DNA of 64,000 nucleotides from Butyrivibrio sp. Su6 (GTDB taxonomy: Bacteria; Bacillota; Clostridia; Lachnospirales; Lachnospiraceae): positions 62,001-126,000 of the forward strand of contig NZ_FNUR01000009.1 of NCBI RefSeq assembly GCF_900108105.1, read 5' to 3'. Shown piece after piece: positions 18,815 through 28,032 of the stretch. The position numbers and the translations under genes were made by a program. Every line of letters starts with the position of its first letter. Positions within the stretch are counted from its first letter, which is position 1. The notes beneath the pieces were generated by a model. The model saw nothing but the letters and a program-made list of their open reading frames with translations. It was not told where the DNA came from and made no database searches.

Positions 18815-20494
18815 TTGAGTAAAAAGAAAATTGAAAATGCGTCCAAGCTGCAGATCATCCCTATGGGTGGTCTCGAGCAGATTGGAATGAACATCACTGC
18901 CTTCAGGTATGAAGACAGTATTATTGTAGTGGATTGCGGTTTGTCTTTTCCTGATGATGACATGCTCGGAATCGACCTTGTAATACCTGATATTACATAT
19001 TTGCAGGAAAATATCGACAAGGTAAAAGGATTTGTAATAACTCACGGACATGAGGACCACATTGGTGCGCTTCCTTATGTTTTGCATGAGCTTAACGTTC
19101 CAATCTATGCAACACGCCTTACAATGGGCATCATTGAGCATAAGCTTGAGGAACACGGTCTCCTTAAAAAGACCAGAAGAAAAGTTGTTAAATTTGGACA
19201 GTCAATAAATCTTGGGCAGTTCAGAGTTGAATTTATAAGAACTAACCATTCTATCGTTGACGCAGCTGCTCTTGCAATCTATTCACCTGCTGGAACCGTG
19301 GTTCATACAGGTGACTTCAAAGTTGACTATACACCTGTATTTGGAGATCCTATCGATCTTCAGAGATTTGCAGAGATTGGTAAAAAAGGCGTTTTGGCAC
19401 TTATGTGCGATTCAACAAACGCTGAAAGACCTGGCTTTACCGCATCAGAAAAAACTGTAGGAAGAGCTCTTGATTCTCTTTTTGAGGAGCATGAGAATTC
19501 CAGAATTATAGTAGCTACTTTTGCTTCCAATGTTGACAGAGTTCAGCAGATCATAAATACTGCCCACAAATGCGGCAGAAAAGTTGTGGTTGAAGGCCGA
19601 AGCATGGTCAGCATAATTGATATTGCCCAGAAACTTGAATGCATCAAAATTCCTGAGAATACTCTTATTGAGATCGATCAGCTTAAAAACTATCCTGAAA
19701 ACAAAACTGTTATCATTACTACAGGTAGCCAGGGTGAAAGTATGGCTGCTCTTAGCAGAATGGCCAGCAACCAGCACCGCAAGATAACAATCGGCAAGGG
19801 CGATACTGTTATTTTCTCATCTCACCCGATTCCAGGTAATGAGAAGGCAGTTACCAACATTATCAACGAACTTCAGATGAAGGGCGCAGATGTTATCTTC
19901 CAGGATGTTCATGTTTCAGGACACGCCTGCCAGGAAGACATTAAGCTTATTTATACACTTGTTAAGCCTAAATATGCTATTCCTGTTCATGGTGAGTACA
20001 GACATCTCATTGCTCAGAGCAACATTGCCAAGGATCTTGGAATTCCAAAGGAAAACGTATTTATCTTAACTTCCGGAGATGTGCTTGAACTTGATGAAAG
20101 CAGTGCCAAGGTAAAAGGAAAAGTTCCTGTTGGAGCTATTCTTGTTGACGGACTCGGTGTTGGAGACGTTGGAAACGTAGTTCTTAGAGACAGACAGCAT
20201 CTTGCAGAAGACGGTATTGTCATCGTTGTATTTGGAATCGATCAGGAAAGCGGTCAGCTCACATCAGGCCCAAGCATTGTATCAAGAGGTTTTGTTTATG
20301 TCAGAGAGTCAGATAAGCTCATTGATGATGCTACAGACCTTGTATATGACGAGCTTATAAGTGCACTTGATAAAGGCATTTATGATTGGAATAAACTTAA
20401 AAATATTGTCAAAGATGTTTTAAGTGATTATATTTGGAAGAAGACAAAGAGAAGACCTATGATAATGCCAATTATCATGTCTACAAATGACTGA
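18815..20494 (+). CDS. Ribonuclease J
   Basis: This protein of about 559 aa has a metallo-beta-lactamase core with THGHEDHIGALPY (two-zinc site), the VHTGDFK strand, and CDSTNAERPG, typical of the beta-CASP RNase J group, followed by the C-terminal domain. RNase J is a 5'-to-3' exonuclease and endonuclease of mRNA turnover and 16S maturation. I start it at TTG 18815 because GGAGG is placed for it. It is inserted between the DUF1292 gene and the mltG-like gene, a change from the Bacillus order. J1 and J2 cannot be told apart here. Confidence 0.95.
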   Translation: MSKKKIENASKLQIIPMGGLEQIGMNITAFRYEDSIIVVDCGLSFPDDDMLGIDLVIPDITYLQENIDKVKGFVITHGHEDHIGALPYVLHELNVPIYATRLTMGIIEHKLEEHGLLKKTRRKVVKFGQSINLGQFRVEFIRTNHSIVDAAALAIYSPAGTVVHTGDFKVDYTPVFGDPIDLQRFAEIGKKGVLALMCDSTNAERPGFTASEKTVGRALDSLFEEHENSRIIVATFASNVDRVQQIINTAHKCGRKVVVEGRSMVSIIDIAQKLECIKIPENTLIEIDQLKNYPENKTVIITTGSQGESMAALSRMASNQHRKITIGKGDTVIFSSHPIPGNEKAVTNIINELQMKGADVIFQDVHVSGHACQEDIKLIYTLVKPKYAIPVHGEYRHLIAQSNIAKDLGIPKENVFILTSGDVLELDESSAKVKGKVPVGAILVDGLGVGDVGNVVLRDRQHLAEDGIVIVVFGIDQESGQLTSGPSIVSRGFVYVRESDKLIDDATDLVYDELISALDKGIYDWNKLKNIVKDVLSDYIWKKTKRRPMIMPIIMSTND

Positions 20495-20519
20495 TGCCTT
20501 TTAAAGGGGAATGCTTTTT

Positions 20520-20984
20520 ATGAATGCTAAAAAGATGTTTTTAGGGCTGCTTGACACTGTTGTGAAAGTTGTTTTCATAATATTTGTTGCAATGCTCATT
20601 GTAAAATATGCAAAGGTTGCATATGACTACGGATATCACATTTTTAACCAGACAGCAGTTTCATCCGGAACAGGAAGAACTGTTTCAGTTACCATTAAAG
20701 ATGGGGATACAGCAAAAGAAATAGGTGAAAAGCTTTTTGGAGTAGGACTTATAACAGATAAGACACTTTTCAGACTTCAGGAAATGTTTTCTGAGTATCA
20801 TGGTATGGAAAAAGCAGGTACCTATGAACTTAGCACTACAATGACTCCCGAAGAGATGCTGGCTGTAATGTCCGGCGGAGAAAAGAGCGGTGAAACTTCA
20901 ACAGAAGAAACATCTGGAGAGACATCTGAGGAAGAGACTTCAGAGGCAACAGAAGAGAATTCAGAGGATGTAAACGGTGGTTGA
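20520..20984 (+). CDS. Truncated MltG/YceG-like membrane protein
   Basis: This 154-aa protein has one transmembrane helix (about residues 10-30). A domain follows that resembles the LysM-like N-terminal part of endolytic transglycosylase MltG (VTIKDGDTAKEIGEKLF, GLITDKTLFRLQEM, AGTYELSTTMTPEEMLAVMSGG), and then an acidic Thr/Glu/Ser tail. The YceG catalytic domain is absent. It occupies the place of full-length mltG (yrrL) in the Bacillus order, upstream of trmR. It may bind glycan or regulate without cutting. ATG 20520 is preferred; the ATG at 20511 is too close to AAGGGG. Confidence 0.78.
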   Translation: MNAKKMFLGLLDTVVKVVFIIFVAMLIVKYAKVAYDYGYHIFNQTAVSSGTGRTVSVTIKDGDTAKEIGEKLFGVGLITDKTLFRLQEMFSEYHGMEKAGTYELSTTMTPEEMLAVMSGGEKSGETSTEETSGETSEEETSEATEENSEDVNGG

Positions 20985-21618
20985 ACAGGACAGGATAAAA
21001 GCATTTATCAATTCTTTGGATAGGGGAAATGAGCCCTATCTTGATGAACTTGAAATAATTGCCAAGCAGCAGGATGTACCTATCATTCGAAAAGATACCC
21101 AGGCCCTTCTGAAATTTTTAATGGTTCAGTCAAAGCCCTTAAATATTTTGGAAGTGGGAGCTGCTACCGGTTTCTCAGCTCTTTTGATGGCTGAGTACAG
21201 TAGCCCTGAGACGAAGATAACAACAATTGAGAAATACGAAAAGAGAATACCTGTTGCCAGAGAAAACTTTATAAAGTACGACAGAGATAATAAAATCACA
21301 CTTTTGGAAGGTGATGCGACAGAAATATTAAAAGCTCTCCAACCAGGGTATGATTTTATTTTTATGGACGCGGCAAAAGGCCAGTATATAAACTTTTTAC
21401 CTGACTGCCTGAGGATCCTTAATAAAGGAGGCCTATTGGTGTCAGACAACTGCCTTCAGGACGGAGATGTGATAGAGTCCAGATTTGCGGTTACCAGAAG
21501 GGACAGAACCATTCATGCACGAATGCGTGAGTACCTTTATGAACTAAAACACAATGATATGTTGAACACAGTTATACTTACAGTTGGAGATGGAATGACA
21601 CTATCTGTAAAACTCTAA
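20977..21618 (+). CDS. trmR: tRNA 5-hydroxyuridine methyltransferase TrmR (YrrM-like O-methyltransferase)
   Basis: This 213-aa class I SAM O-methyltransferase has LEVGAATGFSALLMA (SAM motif I), IFMDAAKGQY and GGLLVSDNCLQDG. The fold alone would allow a small-molecule catechol-like methyltransferase. The position between the mltG-like gene and trhP, as in yrrL-yrrM-yrrO of Bacillus, supports TrmR, which methylates 5-hydroxyuridine at tRNA position 34 to mo5U. The start is GTG 20977, overlapping the previous gene by 8 bases. Confidence 0.88.
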   Translation: MVEQDRIKAFINSLDRGNEPYLDELEIIAKQQDVPIIRKDTQALLKFLMVQSKPLNILEVGAATGFSALLMAEYSSPETKITTIEKYEKRIPVARENFIKYDRDNKITLLEGDATEILKALQPGYDFIFMDAAKGQYINFLPDCLRILNKGGLLVSDNCLQDGDVIESRFAVTRRDRTIHARMREYLYELKHNDMLNTVILTVGDGMTLSVKL

Positions 21619-21663
21619 ATAAAGAGCCAACTGTAAACCCAAGTTAGTTTAGGAGAAAGAATT

Positions 21664-22890
21664 ATGAAGAAACCAGAACTGCTTATTCCGGCAAGTAGTC
21701 TTGAAGTATTAAAAACAGCCGTTATGTTTGGCGCAGATGCTGTATATATCGGTGGAGATGCATTTGGTCTTAGAGCTAAAGCTAAAAACTTCAGCCCTGA
21801 AGAGATGAAAGAGGGAATTGAATTTGCCCATGCCCATGGTGTAAAGGTTCATGTAACGGTTAATATCCTTGCGCACAACTATGACCTTGACGGTGTGGAC
21901 AAGTACCTTCACGAGTTAAAAGAAATAGGACCTGATGCCCTTATCATCGCAGATCCCGGAATTTTCATGAAGGCCAGAAAGATCTGCCCTGAAATAGATA
22001 TCCATGTATCTACACAGGCAAATAACACAAACTATGAAACATATAATTTCTGGCATGATCTTGGAGCAAAGAGAGTAGTTGCCGCAAGAGAGCTTTCACT
22101 TAGAGAGATAAAAGAGATAACAGACAAGATCCCTGAAGATCTGGAGATGGAGTGCTTTATCCACGGCGCTATGTGTATTTCCTATTCAGGCAGATGTCTT
22201 TTGTCTAATTATTTCACAGGAAGAGATGCCAACAAGGGTGCATGCACTCATCCATGCAGATGGAAATACGCTGTTGTCGAGGAAAAAAGACCCGGAGAGT
22301 ACCTTCCAGTCTATGAAAATGAACGAGGAACATATATCTTTAACTCAAAAGATCTGTGCATGATAGAGCATATTCCTGAGCTGGTTGACGCCAGAGTTGA
22401 CAGCTGCAAGATCGAAGGCCGTATGAAGACAGCCCTCTATGTTGCTACTGTTGCCAGAACCTATAGAAAAGCCATTGATGACTATTTTGAGTCAGAGGAA
22501 AAATACAGAGCGAACATGCCATGGTATCTTGATCAGATCTCAAGATGTACTTACAGGCAGTTCACCACAGGCTTCTATTTTGGAAAACCAAGTGATGAAG
22601 CTCAGATTTACGACAGCAACACTTATGTTAACGAGTACATCTATCTTGGAATCGTTAACGACGTTAATGATAAGGGACTTGCCCGCATCGAGCAGAGAAA
22701 CAAGTTCTCTGTCGGTGATGAGATCGAGATAATGAAACCAGATGGAACTGATGTGAAAGCCACTGTAAAGGCTATGTACACAGAGGACGGAGAAAGTGTC
22801 GACTCATGTCCACACCCTCAGCAGATCATCGACCTTGAACTTTCTGAAATTCCATCCAAGTACGATATTCTAAGAATTGCTAACAACTAA
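21664..22890 (+). CDS. trhP: U32 family tRNA 5-hydroxyuridine synthesis protein TrhP (YrrO)
   Basis: This 408-aa U32 protein has the conserved PELLIPASS start, FIHGAMCISYSGRC with further cysteines (GACTHPCRW) expected to hold an Fe-S cluster, and DSCKIEGRMKTALYVATV. It was long annotated as a collagenase-like peptidase. TrhP proteins instead hydroxylate U34 of tRNA using prephenate-derived chemistry. It follows trmR by 45 bases, so the two steps U34 to ho5U to mo5U are encoded together. An AGGAGA site precedes the ATG and a long terminator follows. Confidence 0.92.
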   Translation: MKKPELLIPASSLEVLKTAVMFGADAVYIGGDAFGLRAKAKNFSPEEMKEGIEFAHAHGVKVHVTVNILAHNYDLDGVDKYLHELKEIGPDALIIADPGIFMKARKICPEIDIHVSTQANNTNYETYNFWHDLGAKRVVAARELSLREIKEITDKIPEDLEMECFIHGAMCISYSGRCLLSNYFTGRDANKGACTHPCRWKYAVVEEKRPGEYLPVYENERGTYIFNSKDLCMIEHIPELVDARVDSCKIEGRMKTALYVATVARTYRKAIDDYFESEEKYRANMPWYLDQISRCTYRQFTTGFYFGKPSDEAQIYDSNTYVNEYIYLGIVNDVNDKGLARIEQRNKFSVGDEIEIMKPDGTDVKATVKAMYTEDGESVDSCPHPQQIIDLELSEIPSKYDILRIANN

Positions 22891-22891
22891 T

Positions 22892-22953
22892 TATACTTTC
22901 CTGCGAATGGCACCTATGGATTTAATGCCACTCGCAGGAAAGTATATTTTTTT
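22892..22953 (+). terminator. Long terminator after trhP, containing repeat copy 2
   Basis: A 21-bp stem with one mismatch (TATACTTTCCTGCGAATGGC... and its complement), a 12-nt loop and seven T. The right arm (22909-22943) matches 2633-2667 at 31 of 35 positions. Confidence 0.9.
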
Positions 22954-23019
22954 GTAGCAAAAAAGGAAAGCATGTTGTAAGATATAGGGCAGAAAAATTT
23001 AACCAAAGGGGATGCATTG

Positions 23020-25131
23020 ATGAGTGATAGGGTAAATGTTGAAGAAATCTTTGGTCAGAACGTCTTTACTCTCGCCAAAATGAGAGAGAGACTTCCAAAG
23101 AATGTTTACAAGGAAGTTGTTAGTGTGACAGAACACGGCGGTGAGCTTTCCAAGGAATCTGCTGATGTTGTTGCAAATGCCATGAAAGAGTGGGCTATGG
23201 AAAATGGCGCAACTCACTATACACACTGGTTCCAGCCTCTTACAGGAATAACTGCTGAAAAGCATGATTCTTTTGTGGGAAGCGCTGACAAGGATGGAAG
23301 GATGATCACATCATTCTCCGGAAAGGAACTTATAAAAGGAGAGCCTGACGCTTCTTCATTCCCATCTGGCGGTCTTCGTGCTACATTCGAGGCAAGAGGA
23401 TATACAACATGGGATATCACTTCTCCAGCATTCTTAAAGGAGTCAGGTGCAGGCGTTACTCTTTGCATACCTACTGCATTCTGCTCATATACAGGTGAGG
23501 CGCTTGATAAAAAGACTCCACTTCTTAGATCAATGGAGGCTATTAACAAGCAGGCCCTCAGAATCGTAAAGTTATTCGGAAATGATACAGCTACTAAGGT
23601 CAATGTTTCAGTAGGACCGGAACAGGAATACTTCCTTGTTGACTGGGATAAGTCAATGAAACGTGAAGACCTTATCTTTACAGGAAGAACCCTCTTTGGA
23701 GCTCAGCCACCAAAGGGACAGGAAATGGAAGACCATTACTTTGGTGTTATCAGAGAAAGAGTCGGTGAGTACATGAAGGACCTCAACGAAGAACTCTGGA
23801 AACTCGGCGTGCCTGATAAGACACAGCACAACGAGGTTGCACCTGGCCAGCATGAACTTGCACCTATCTATGAGACTGCCAATATCGCAGTAGACCACAA
23901 TCAGATCATCATGGAGACAATGAAGCGTGTAGCAGAGCATCACCATATGAGATGTCTTTTGCACGAGAAGCCATTTGCAGGAGTAAATGGATCAGGTAAA
24001 CACGACAACTGGTCACTTTGCACTGATGATGGAATTAACCTTCTTGATCCGGGCGATACACCAAATAAAAACATTCAGTTCCTCTTTGTTTTAGCCTGCG
24101 TACTTAAAGCTGTTGATAAACATTCTGATCTTTTGAGACAGAGTGCATCAGACGTTGGTAACGACCACAGACTTGGTGCCAACGAGGCTCCTCCGGCTAT
24201 TATTTCAGTATTCCTTGGTGAGCAGCTTGAGGACGTTGTAAGACAGCTTATCGAGACTGGTGAAGCTAAGTCCAGTAAGCGTGGTGGAAAGCTTAAGACA
24301 GGTGTTTCCACACTTCCTCAGTTTGAGAAAGATGCCACAGACAGAAACCGTACATCACCATTTGCATTTACAGGAAATAAATTCGAGTTCAGAATGGTTG
24401 GCTCATCAGATTCAATGGCCAGCTCAAATACTACACTTAATACAATTGTTGCTGAAGCTTTCTGTGAAGCAGCAGACAGACTTGAAAAAGCTAAGAATTT
24501 CGACACAGAAGTTCATGACATCATTAAAGAGTACCTTACAGAGCATCAGCGCATTATCTTCAATGGCGACGGATACTCAGATGCATGGGTAAAAGAAGCT
24601 AAGAGAAGAGGACTTCCTAACATTGCCTCTACTATTGAAGCTGCTGATACACTTACTACAAAGAAAGCTATTGAGCTCTTTGAGAAGTTCGGTGTTTATA
24701 CAAAGACAGAGCTTGAGTCAAGAAAAGAGATCATCTTCGAGACTTATGCAAAGACAATCAACATTGAGGCCCTTACAATGATCGATATGGCTTCAAAGCA
24801 GATCATTCCTGCAGTTATGAAGTACGCAGGAAGACTTGCCAGAGATGTCAATGAGATCAAAAATGCAGGAGTAGATGCAAAGCCGCAGATGGATGAGCTC
24901 AAAGAGATCCAGGACAATCTTTCAAAGATGAAGAAAGCCCTTGATAAGCTCAAGATCTATGAAGGAAAAGCTGCTGCAATTTCAGATCAGAGAGAACTTG
25001 CATTCTTCTATAAGGATGAGGTCAGACCTATCATGGATGCACTCAGAGCACCTGCTGATGCCCTTGAAATGCTTGTTGATAAAAACGACTGGCCATTCCC
25101 AACATACGCAGATCTCCTTTTTGAGGGATGA
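23020..25131 (+). CDS. glnN: Glutamine synthetase type III (GlnN)
   Basis: This 703-aa protein has the size of the large type III enzyme found in Bacteroides, Butyrivibrio and cyanobacteria. Visible parts include the substrate region [36 protein letters not shown], the [12 protein letters not shown] glycine-rich ATP loop and [19 protein letters not shown]. It joins ammonia to glutamate with ATP in the cytoplasm, as a hexamer. The ATG at 23020 has AAAGGGGA 7 nt upstream. The gene stands alone, after a strong terminator, and no regulator lies beside it. Confidence 0.96.
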   Translation: MSDRVNVEEIFGQNVFTLAKMRERLPKNVYKEVVSVTEHGGELSKESADVVANAMKEWAMENGATHYTHWFQPLTGITAEKHDSFVGSADKDGRMITSFSGKELIKGEPDASSFPSGGLRATFEARGYTTWDITSPAFLKESGAGVTLCIPTAFCSYTGEALDKKTPLLRSMEAINKQALRIVKLFGNDTATKVNVSVGPEQEYFLVDWDKSMKREDLIFTGRTLFGAQPPKGQEMEDHYFGVIRERVGEYMKDLNEELWKLGVPDKTQHNEVAPGQHELAPIYETANIAVDHNQIIMETMKRVAEHHHMRCLLHEKPFAGVNGSGKHDNWSLCTDDGINLLDPGDTPNKNIQFLFVLACVLKAVDKHSDLLRQSASDVGNDHRLGANEAPPAIISVFLGEQLEDVVRQLIETGEAKSSKRGGKLKTGVSTLPQFEKDATDRNRTSPFAFTGNKFEFRMVGSSDSMASSNTTLNTIVAEAFCEAADRLEKAKNFDTEVHDIIKEYLTEHQRIIFNGDGYSDAWVKEAKRRGLPNIASTIEAADTLTTKKAIELFEKFGVYTKTELESRKEIIFETYAKTINIEALTMIDMASKQIIPAVMKYAGRLARDVNEIKNAGVDAKPQMDELKEIQDNLSKMKKALDKLKIYEGKAAAISDQRELAFFYKDEVRPIMDALRAPADALEMLVDKNDWPFPTYADLLFEG

Positions 25132-25209
25132 TTTAGGCTGCTATAAAGTAGTCAGCGCTGCGTGAGAAAATGATTTAGGTCTCGTGAAACCTAGATAAAA
25201 TAAGTGATT

Positions 25210-25274
25210 GTGAGGTTCCAAGAAAAAATTTAAAATTTTTTTAAAAAAGTACTTGCTTTTTTATGGAACCTCAC
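25210..25274. repeat. Inverted repeat bracketing the tRNA promoter -35 region
   Basis: GTGAGGTTCCA (25210-25220) and TGGAACCTCAC (25264-25274) are perfect 11-nt arms. Between them lies an A/T-rich stretch that can itself fold. The -35 hexamer and spacer of the tRNA promoter lie inside. Confidence 0.6.
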
Positions 25275-25281
25275 GTATAAT
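25253..25281 (+). promoter_or_regulatory. Promoter of tRNA-Gln
   Basis: TTGCTT, a 17-nt spacer and a perfect TATAAT end 13 nt before the mature tRNA 5' end, leaving a short leader. Confidence 0.8.
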
Positions 25282-25294
25282 CATTTCTTGTCGA

Positions 25295-25367
25295 TGGGCT
25301 ATCGCCAAGCGGTAAGGCAACGGACTCTGACTCCGTCATTACGTAGGTTCGAATCCTACTAGCCCAG
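25295..25367 (+). tRNA. tRNA-Gln (anticodon CUG)
   Basis: The 73-nt cloverleaf is complete. The acceptor stem is TGGGCTA/TAGCCCA with discriminator G. The D arm contains AAGCGGTAAGG, the anticodon stem is CGGA/TCCG with loop CTCTGAC (anticodon CTG, reading CAG), and the T arm is GTAGG TTCGAAT CCTAC. CCA is not encoded. Confidence 0.95.
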
Positions 25368-25379
25368 TTTACATAGTGA

Positions 25380-25409
25380 AGCGAGATTGGCAACAATCTC
25401 GCTTTTTTT
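25380..25409 (+). terminator. Terminator after tRNA-Gln
   Basis: AGCGAGATTG and CAATCTCGCT pair perfectly around a GCAA tetraloop, followed by seven T. Confidence 0.93.
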
Positions 25410-25443
25410 GTATCATCAGATTTTGTTTTTGCGGAGGTGTCCC

Positions 25444-26172
25444 ATGTATACCTTTAATTCCAGGATCAGATACAGTGAAGTTGATAGTGAAGGAATTCTT
25501 ACACTGGAATCTCTTATTGATTATTTTCAGGATTGTTCGACATTTCAGACTCAGGATGGGCCGGCTACAATGGAATACCTTATGAGCCTTAACCTTGCAT
25601 GGGTTCTTAACTCCTGGCAGATCGAGATAAAAAGATATCCAAAGCTCTGTGAAGAAGTTGTTATAGGAACGCTTCCCTATGAGCTTAAGGGTGCCCTTGG
25701 TCTTAGAAATTTCTTTATGGATACAAGGGATGGTGAGAGGCTTGCTGTAGCAAACTCTGTATGGACTCTTTTTAACTTTGAAAAGAGCATTCCTGCAAGG
25801 GTGACACCGGTGATAGTTGATGCATATCCACTTGGTGAAAAGCTCGAGATGAACTATGGCGACAGGAAGATCAAAATGCCTGAAACGGGCCAGATCCACT
25901 CCTGTGAGGATATTGTTGTAAGAAGGCACAACCTCGATACAAATAACCATGTAAATAATGGCCAGTATGTAAGGATGGCCATGGACCTTGTTAAGGACAA
26001 AGCAGGGAAGATCACTTCCATGAGGGCTGAATACAAAAGGCAGGCCCATCTGGGTGATATTTTAAAACCTGTTGTCATAGAAAATAAAACCAGTGATAAT
26101 AGTATATATACTGTTAGTCTGAATAATACAGACGGCCAGGCAGTATGTGTAGTGGAACTAATTGTTAAGTAA
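25444..26172 (+). CDS. Acyl-ACP thioesterase
   Basis: This 242-aa double hot-dog protein has an N-terminal fold beginning YTFNSRIRYSEVDSEGIL and a second half with HNLDTNNHVNNGQYV, the plant-FatA-like Asn/His catalytic segment. It releases free fatty acids from acyl carrier protein. The ATG at 25444 has GGAGG at 25433-25437; an earlier in-frame start at 25387 would lie in the tRNA terminator and is rejected. The next gene, an S1-domain protein, begins 23 bases after the stop. Confidence 0.92.
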   Translation: MYTFNSRIRYSEVDSEGILTLESLIDYFQDCSTFQTQDGPATMEYLMSLNLAWVLNSWQIEIKRYPKLCEEVVIGTLPYELKGALGLRNFFMDTRDGERLAVANSVWTLFNFEKSIPARVTPVIVDAYPLGEKLEMNYGDRKIKMPETGQIHSCEDIVVRRHNLDTNNHVNNGQYVRMAMDLVKDKAGKITSMRAEYKRQAHLGDILKPVVIENKTSDNSIYTVSLNNTDGQAVCVVELIVK

Positions 26173-26195
26173 TCGTACGATAGGACGGAGGACAC

Positions 26196-27029
26196 ATGAT
26201 CAGATTAGGAGAAAAACAGACACTTGTAGTTATCAAGAAGGTAGACTTTGGAGTTTATCTTGCAGAAGAAATGGGAAGCGAAGAGAAAGTTCTTTTGCCC
26301 GGAAAACAGGTACCTGCAGGAACAGATATCGGTTCTGAGATCGAGGTATTCATCTACAAGGATTCTGATGACAGACCAATAGCAACTACCAATGAGCCCA
26401 AGATAATGCTTGGCGATGTCAGGAGGCTTAAGGTAAAAGATACAGGCAGGATCGGAGCATTTATGGACTGGGGCCTTGAAAAGGATGTTCTTTTACCATT
26501 TAAGGAACAGACAACCAAGGTTAAAAAAGGCGACGATGTGCTCTGCGCTCTTTATATCGATAAGAGCTCAAGACTCTGCGTAACCATGAATGTTTACAGA
26601 TATCTTCTGAATGAGAGCCCATACGGCAAGGATGACAAGGTTCAGGGCACTGTATACGAGCTCAGCGATAACTTTGGAGCTTTTGTAGCTGTTGATGACA
26701 TATATTCAGCTCTGATCCCTAAAAAAGAGCTCTATGGAAATGTGAAGATCGGAGACAGCGTATCAGCAAGAGTTACATCCGTAAAGGAAGACGGAAGGCT
26801 TAACTTAAGCCTTAGAGAAAAGGCATATCTTCAGATGGATACAGATGCAGAGAAGATTTATGCCATGATAGAGGCAGCAGGCGGAAGAATTCCTTTTACT
26901 GACAAGGCTTCACCTGAACTTATCCGCGAAAAGACAAACATGAGTAAGAACGAGTTCAAAAGAGCTGTAGGACGTCTTTTGAAGGAAGAGAAAATAACTA
27001 TAAAGGAAGATTCAATAGTTATCAGGTAA
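26196..27029 (+). CDS. cvfB: S1 RNA-binding domain protein (CvfB family)
   Basis: This 277-aa protein has three S1-like beta-barrel segments: GVYLAEEMGSEEKVLLPGKQ at the N-terminus, then DTGRIGAFMDWGLEKDVLLP, then NFGAFVAVDDIYSALIPKKE followed by DGRLNLSLREKA. A C-terminal winged-helix region ends in MSKNEFKRAVGRLLKEEKI. This order is that of CvfB, an RNA-binding regulator in Staphylococcus. Here the target RNAs are unknown. GGACGGAGG lies before the ATG. It probably forms one operon with the thioesterase and CPBP genes. Confidence 0.9.
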   Translation: MIRLGEKQTLVVIKKVDFGVYLAEEMGSEEKVLLPGKQVPAGTDIGSEIEVFIYKDSDDRPIATTNEPKIMLGDVRRLKVKDTGRIGAFMDWGLEKDVLLPFKEQTTKVKKGDDVLCALYIDKSSRLCVTMNVYRYLLNESPYGKDDKVQGTVYELSDNFGAFVAVDDIYSALIPKKELYGNVKIGDSVSARVTSVKEDGRLNLSLREKAYLQMDTDAEKIYAMIEAAGGRIPFTDKASPELIREKTNMSKNEFKRAVGRLLKEEKITIKEDSIVIR

Positions 27030-27041
27030 GGAGATAAGGAC

Positions 27042-27959
27042 GTGAATTATAAGAGAGCCAACAGGTCTTTTCTGTATATGATACTGGCGACACTGGCATT
27101 TACACTGCTTATGAGCTATTGGATCATACTTACAGGAAGCAGCCTTTCAATATTTACCAATAATGCTCTTTCAGAGCTGGTGGTGCTGATACCTGCCCTT
27201 GCAGCTATTCTCTACAGCGGCGAAAAGATAACAGAGGCAATACCTTTTAAGAAAATAAAGATATCCACACTGTTTATGATAGCGATTTATGTTATTACAC
27301 TGTTTCCACTGGTGTCTTTTGTAAATTCAGTATCGATGCTTTTTGTGGAAAACATGGTGAGCTCTATCAGCGATGAAGTCCTTGCCATGCCAATGTGGAC
27401 AATGCTTTTGTCAATCGGCATTGCGGGCCCCTTTGTGGAAGAGTTTGTCTTCAGAGGCTATATTCTTCAGAGCTATCAGAGAACGGGCCGCATAATTGGT
27501 TCAATCGTTCTGTCATCTATTCTTTTTGGAATGATGCACTTGAATTTTAACCAGTTTGCATACGGGACTGTAATGGGAATAATGTTCTGCCTTCTTGTTG
27601 AGGCAACAGGCAGCATTTGGTCGTCATTTTTTGCCCATGCCCTGTTTAATTCCATTGAAGTTATCTACATGTATGCCGTACCTGACGTGGTGAGTGAGGC
27701 GGACGAAGTGCTTGCGGATTACGGTTTTGGTAATGAGAGCACTTACCTGATGATAGGCATTTACTTTGTTCTGGCTGTAATATTCACTGCCATAGCTCTG
27801 TGCGTTGTCTATAAGATCGCTGATATGGAAAACAGAAAAGATTTTGTGGATAGCATACACATGTATCCAAGACAGGGCTATAAACTTATAACCATACCGC
27901 TTATCATTGCTATGGTAATAGCAGTGGCGTGGATGATATTTGTTGCGGCTTTTCTGTAA
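27042..27959 (+). CDS. CPBP family intramembrane metalloprotease
   Basis: This 305-aa polytopic membrane protein has about eight helices and the three Abi/CPBP motifs: GPFVEEFVFRGYI (EExxxR), FGMMHLNFNQFAYG (FxxxH) and SFFAHALFN (HxxxN). These residues form the active site of the glutamic-type Rce1-like proteases. Bacterial members process membrane peptides or give bacteriocin immunity; the substrate here is unknown. The start is GTG 27042 with AAGGAG upstream, 12 bases after cvfB. Confidence 0.9.
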   Translation: MNYKRANRSFLYMILATLAFTLLMSYWIILTGSSLSIFTNNALSELVVLIPALAAILYSGEKITEAIPFKKIKISTLFMIAIYVITLFPLVSFVNSVSMLFVENMVSSISDEVLAMPMWTMLLSIGIAGPFVEEFVFRGYILQSYQRTGRIIGSIVLSSILFGMMHLNFNQFAYGTVMGIMFCLLVEATGSIWSSFFAHALFNSIEVIYMYAVPDVVSEADEVLADYGFGNESTYLMIGIYFVLAVIFTAIALCVVYKIADMENRKDFVDSIHMYPRQGYKLITIPLIIAMVIAVAWMIFVAAFL

Positions 27960-27985
27960 TCAATAAGGTAAAAGAAAATGAAACA

Positions 27986-28020
27986 CCCTTGGCTGTCTGA
28001 ATAGCCAAGGGCGTTTTTTT
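27986..28020. terminator. Bidirectional terminator between CPBP gene and yjfB
   Basis: CCCTTGGCT and AGCCAAGGG form the stem, followed by seven T on the plus side and a weaker T-rich run on the minus side. Confidence 0.9.
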
Positions 28021-28032
28021 GATAGCTCGCTG

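Noticed and set aside
21664-22890. Collagenase-like peptidase reading of the U32 gene
   Set aside because: Gene order next to trmR and the four-cysteine U32 pattern favour the tRNA hydroxylation role over proteolysis.
25210-25274. T-box or other tRNA-sensing leader before the thioesterase
   Set aside because: The region holds a tRNA gene with its own promoter; no T-box sequence or specifier structure is visible.
25369-26049. Long open frame (226 codons) on the minus strand opposite the thioesterase gene
   Set aside because: It lies wholly opposite a recognised gene, runs into the tRNA terminator and has no family-like motifs or ribosome site.
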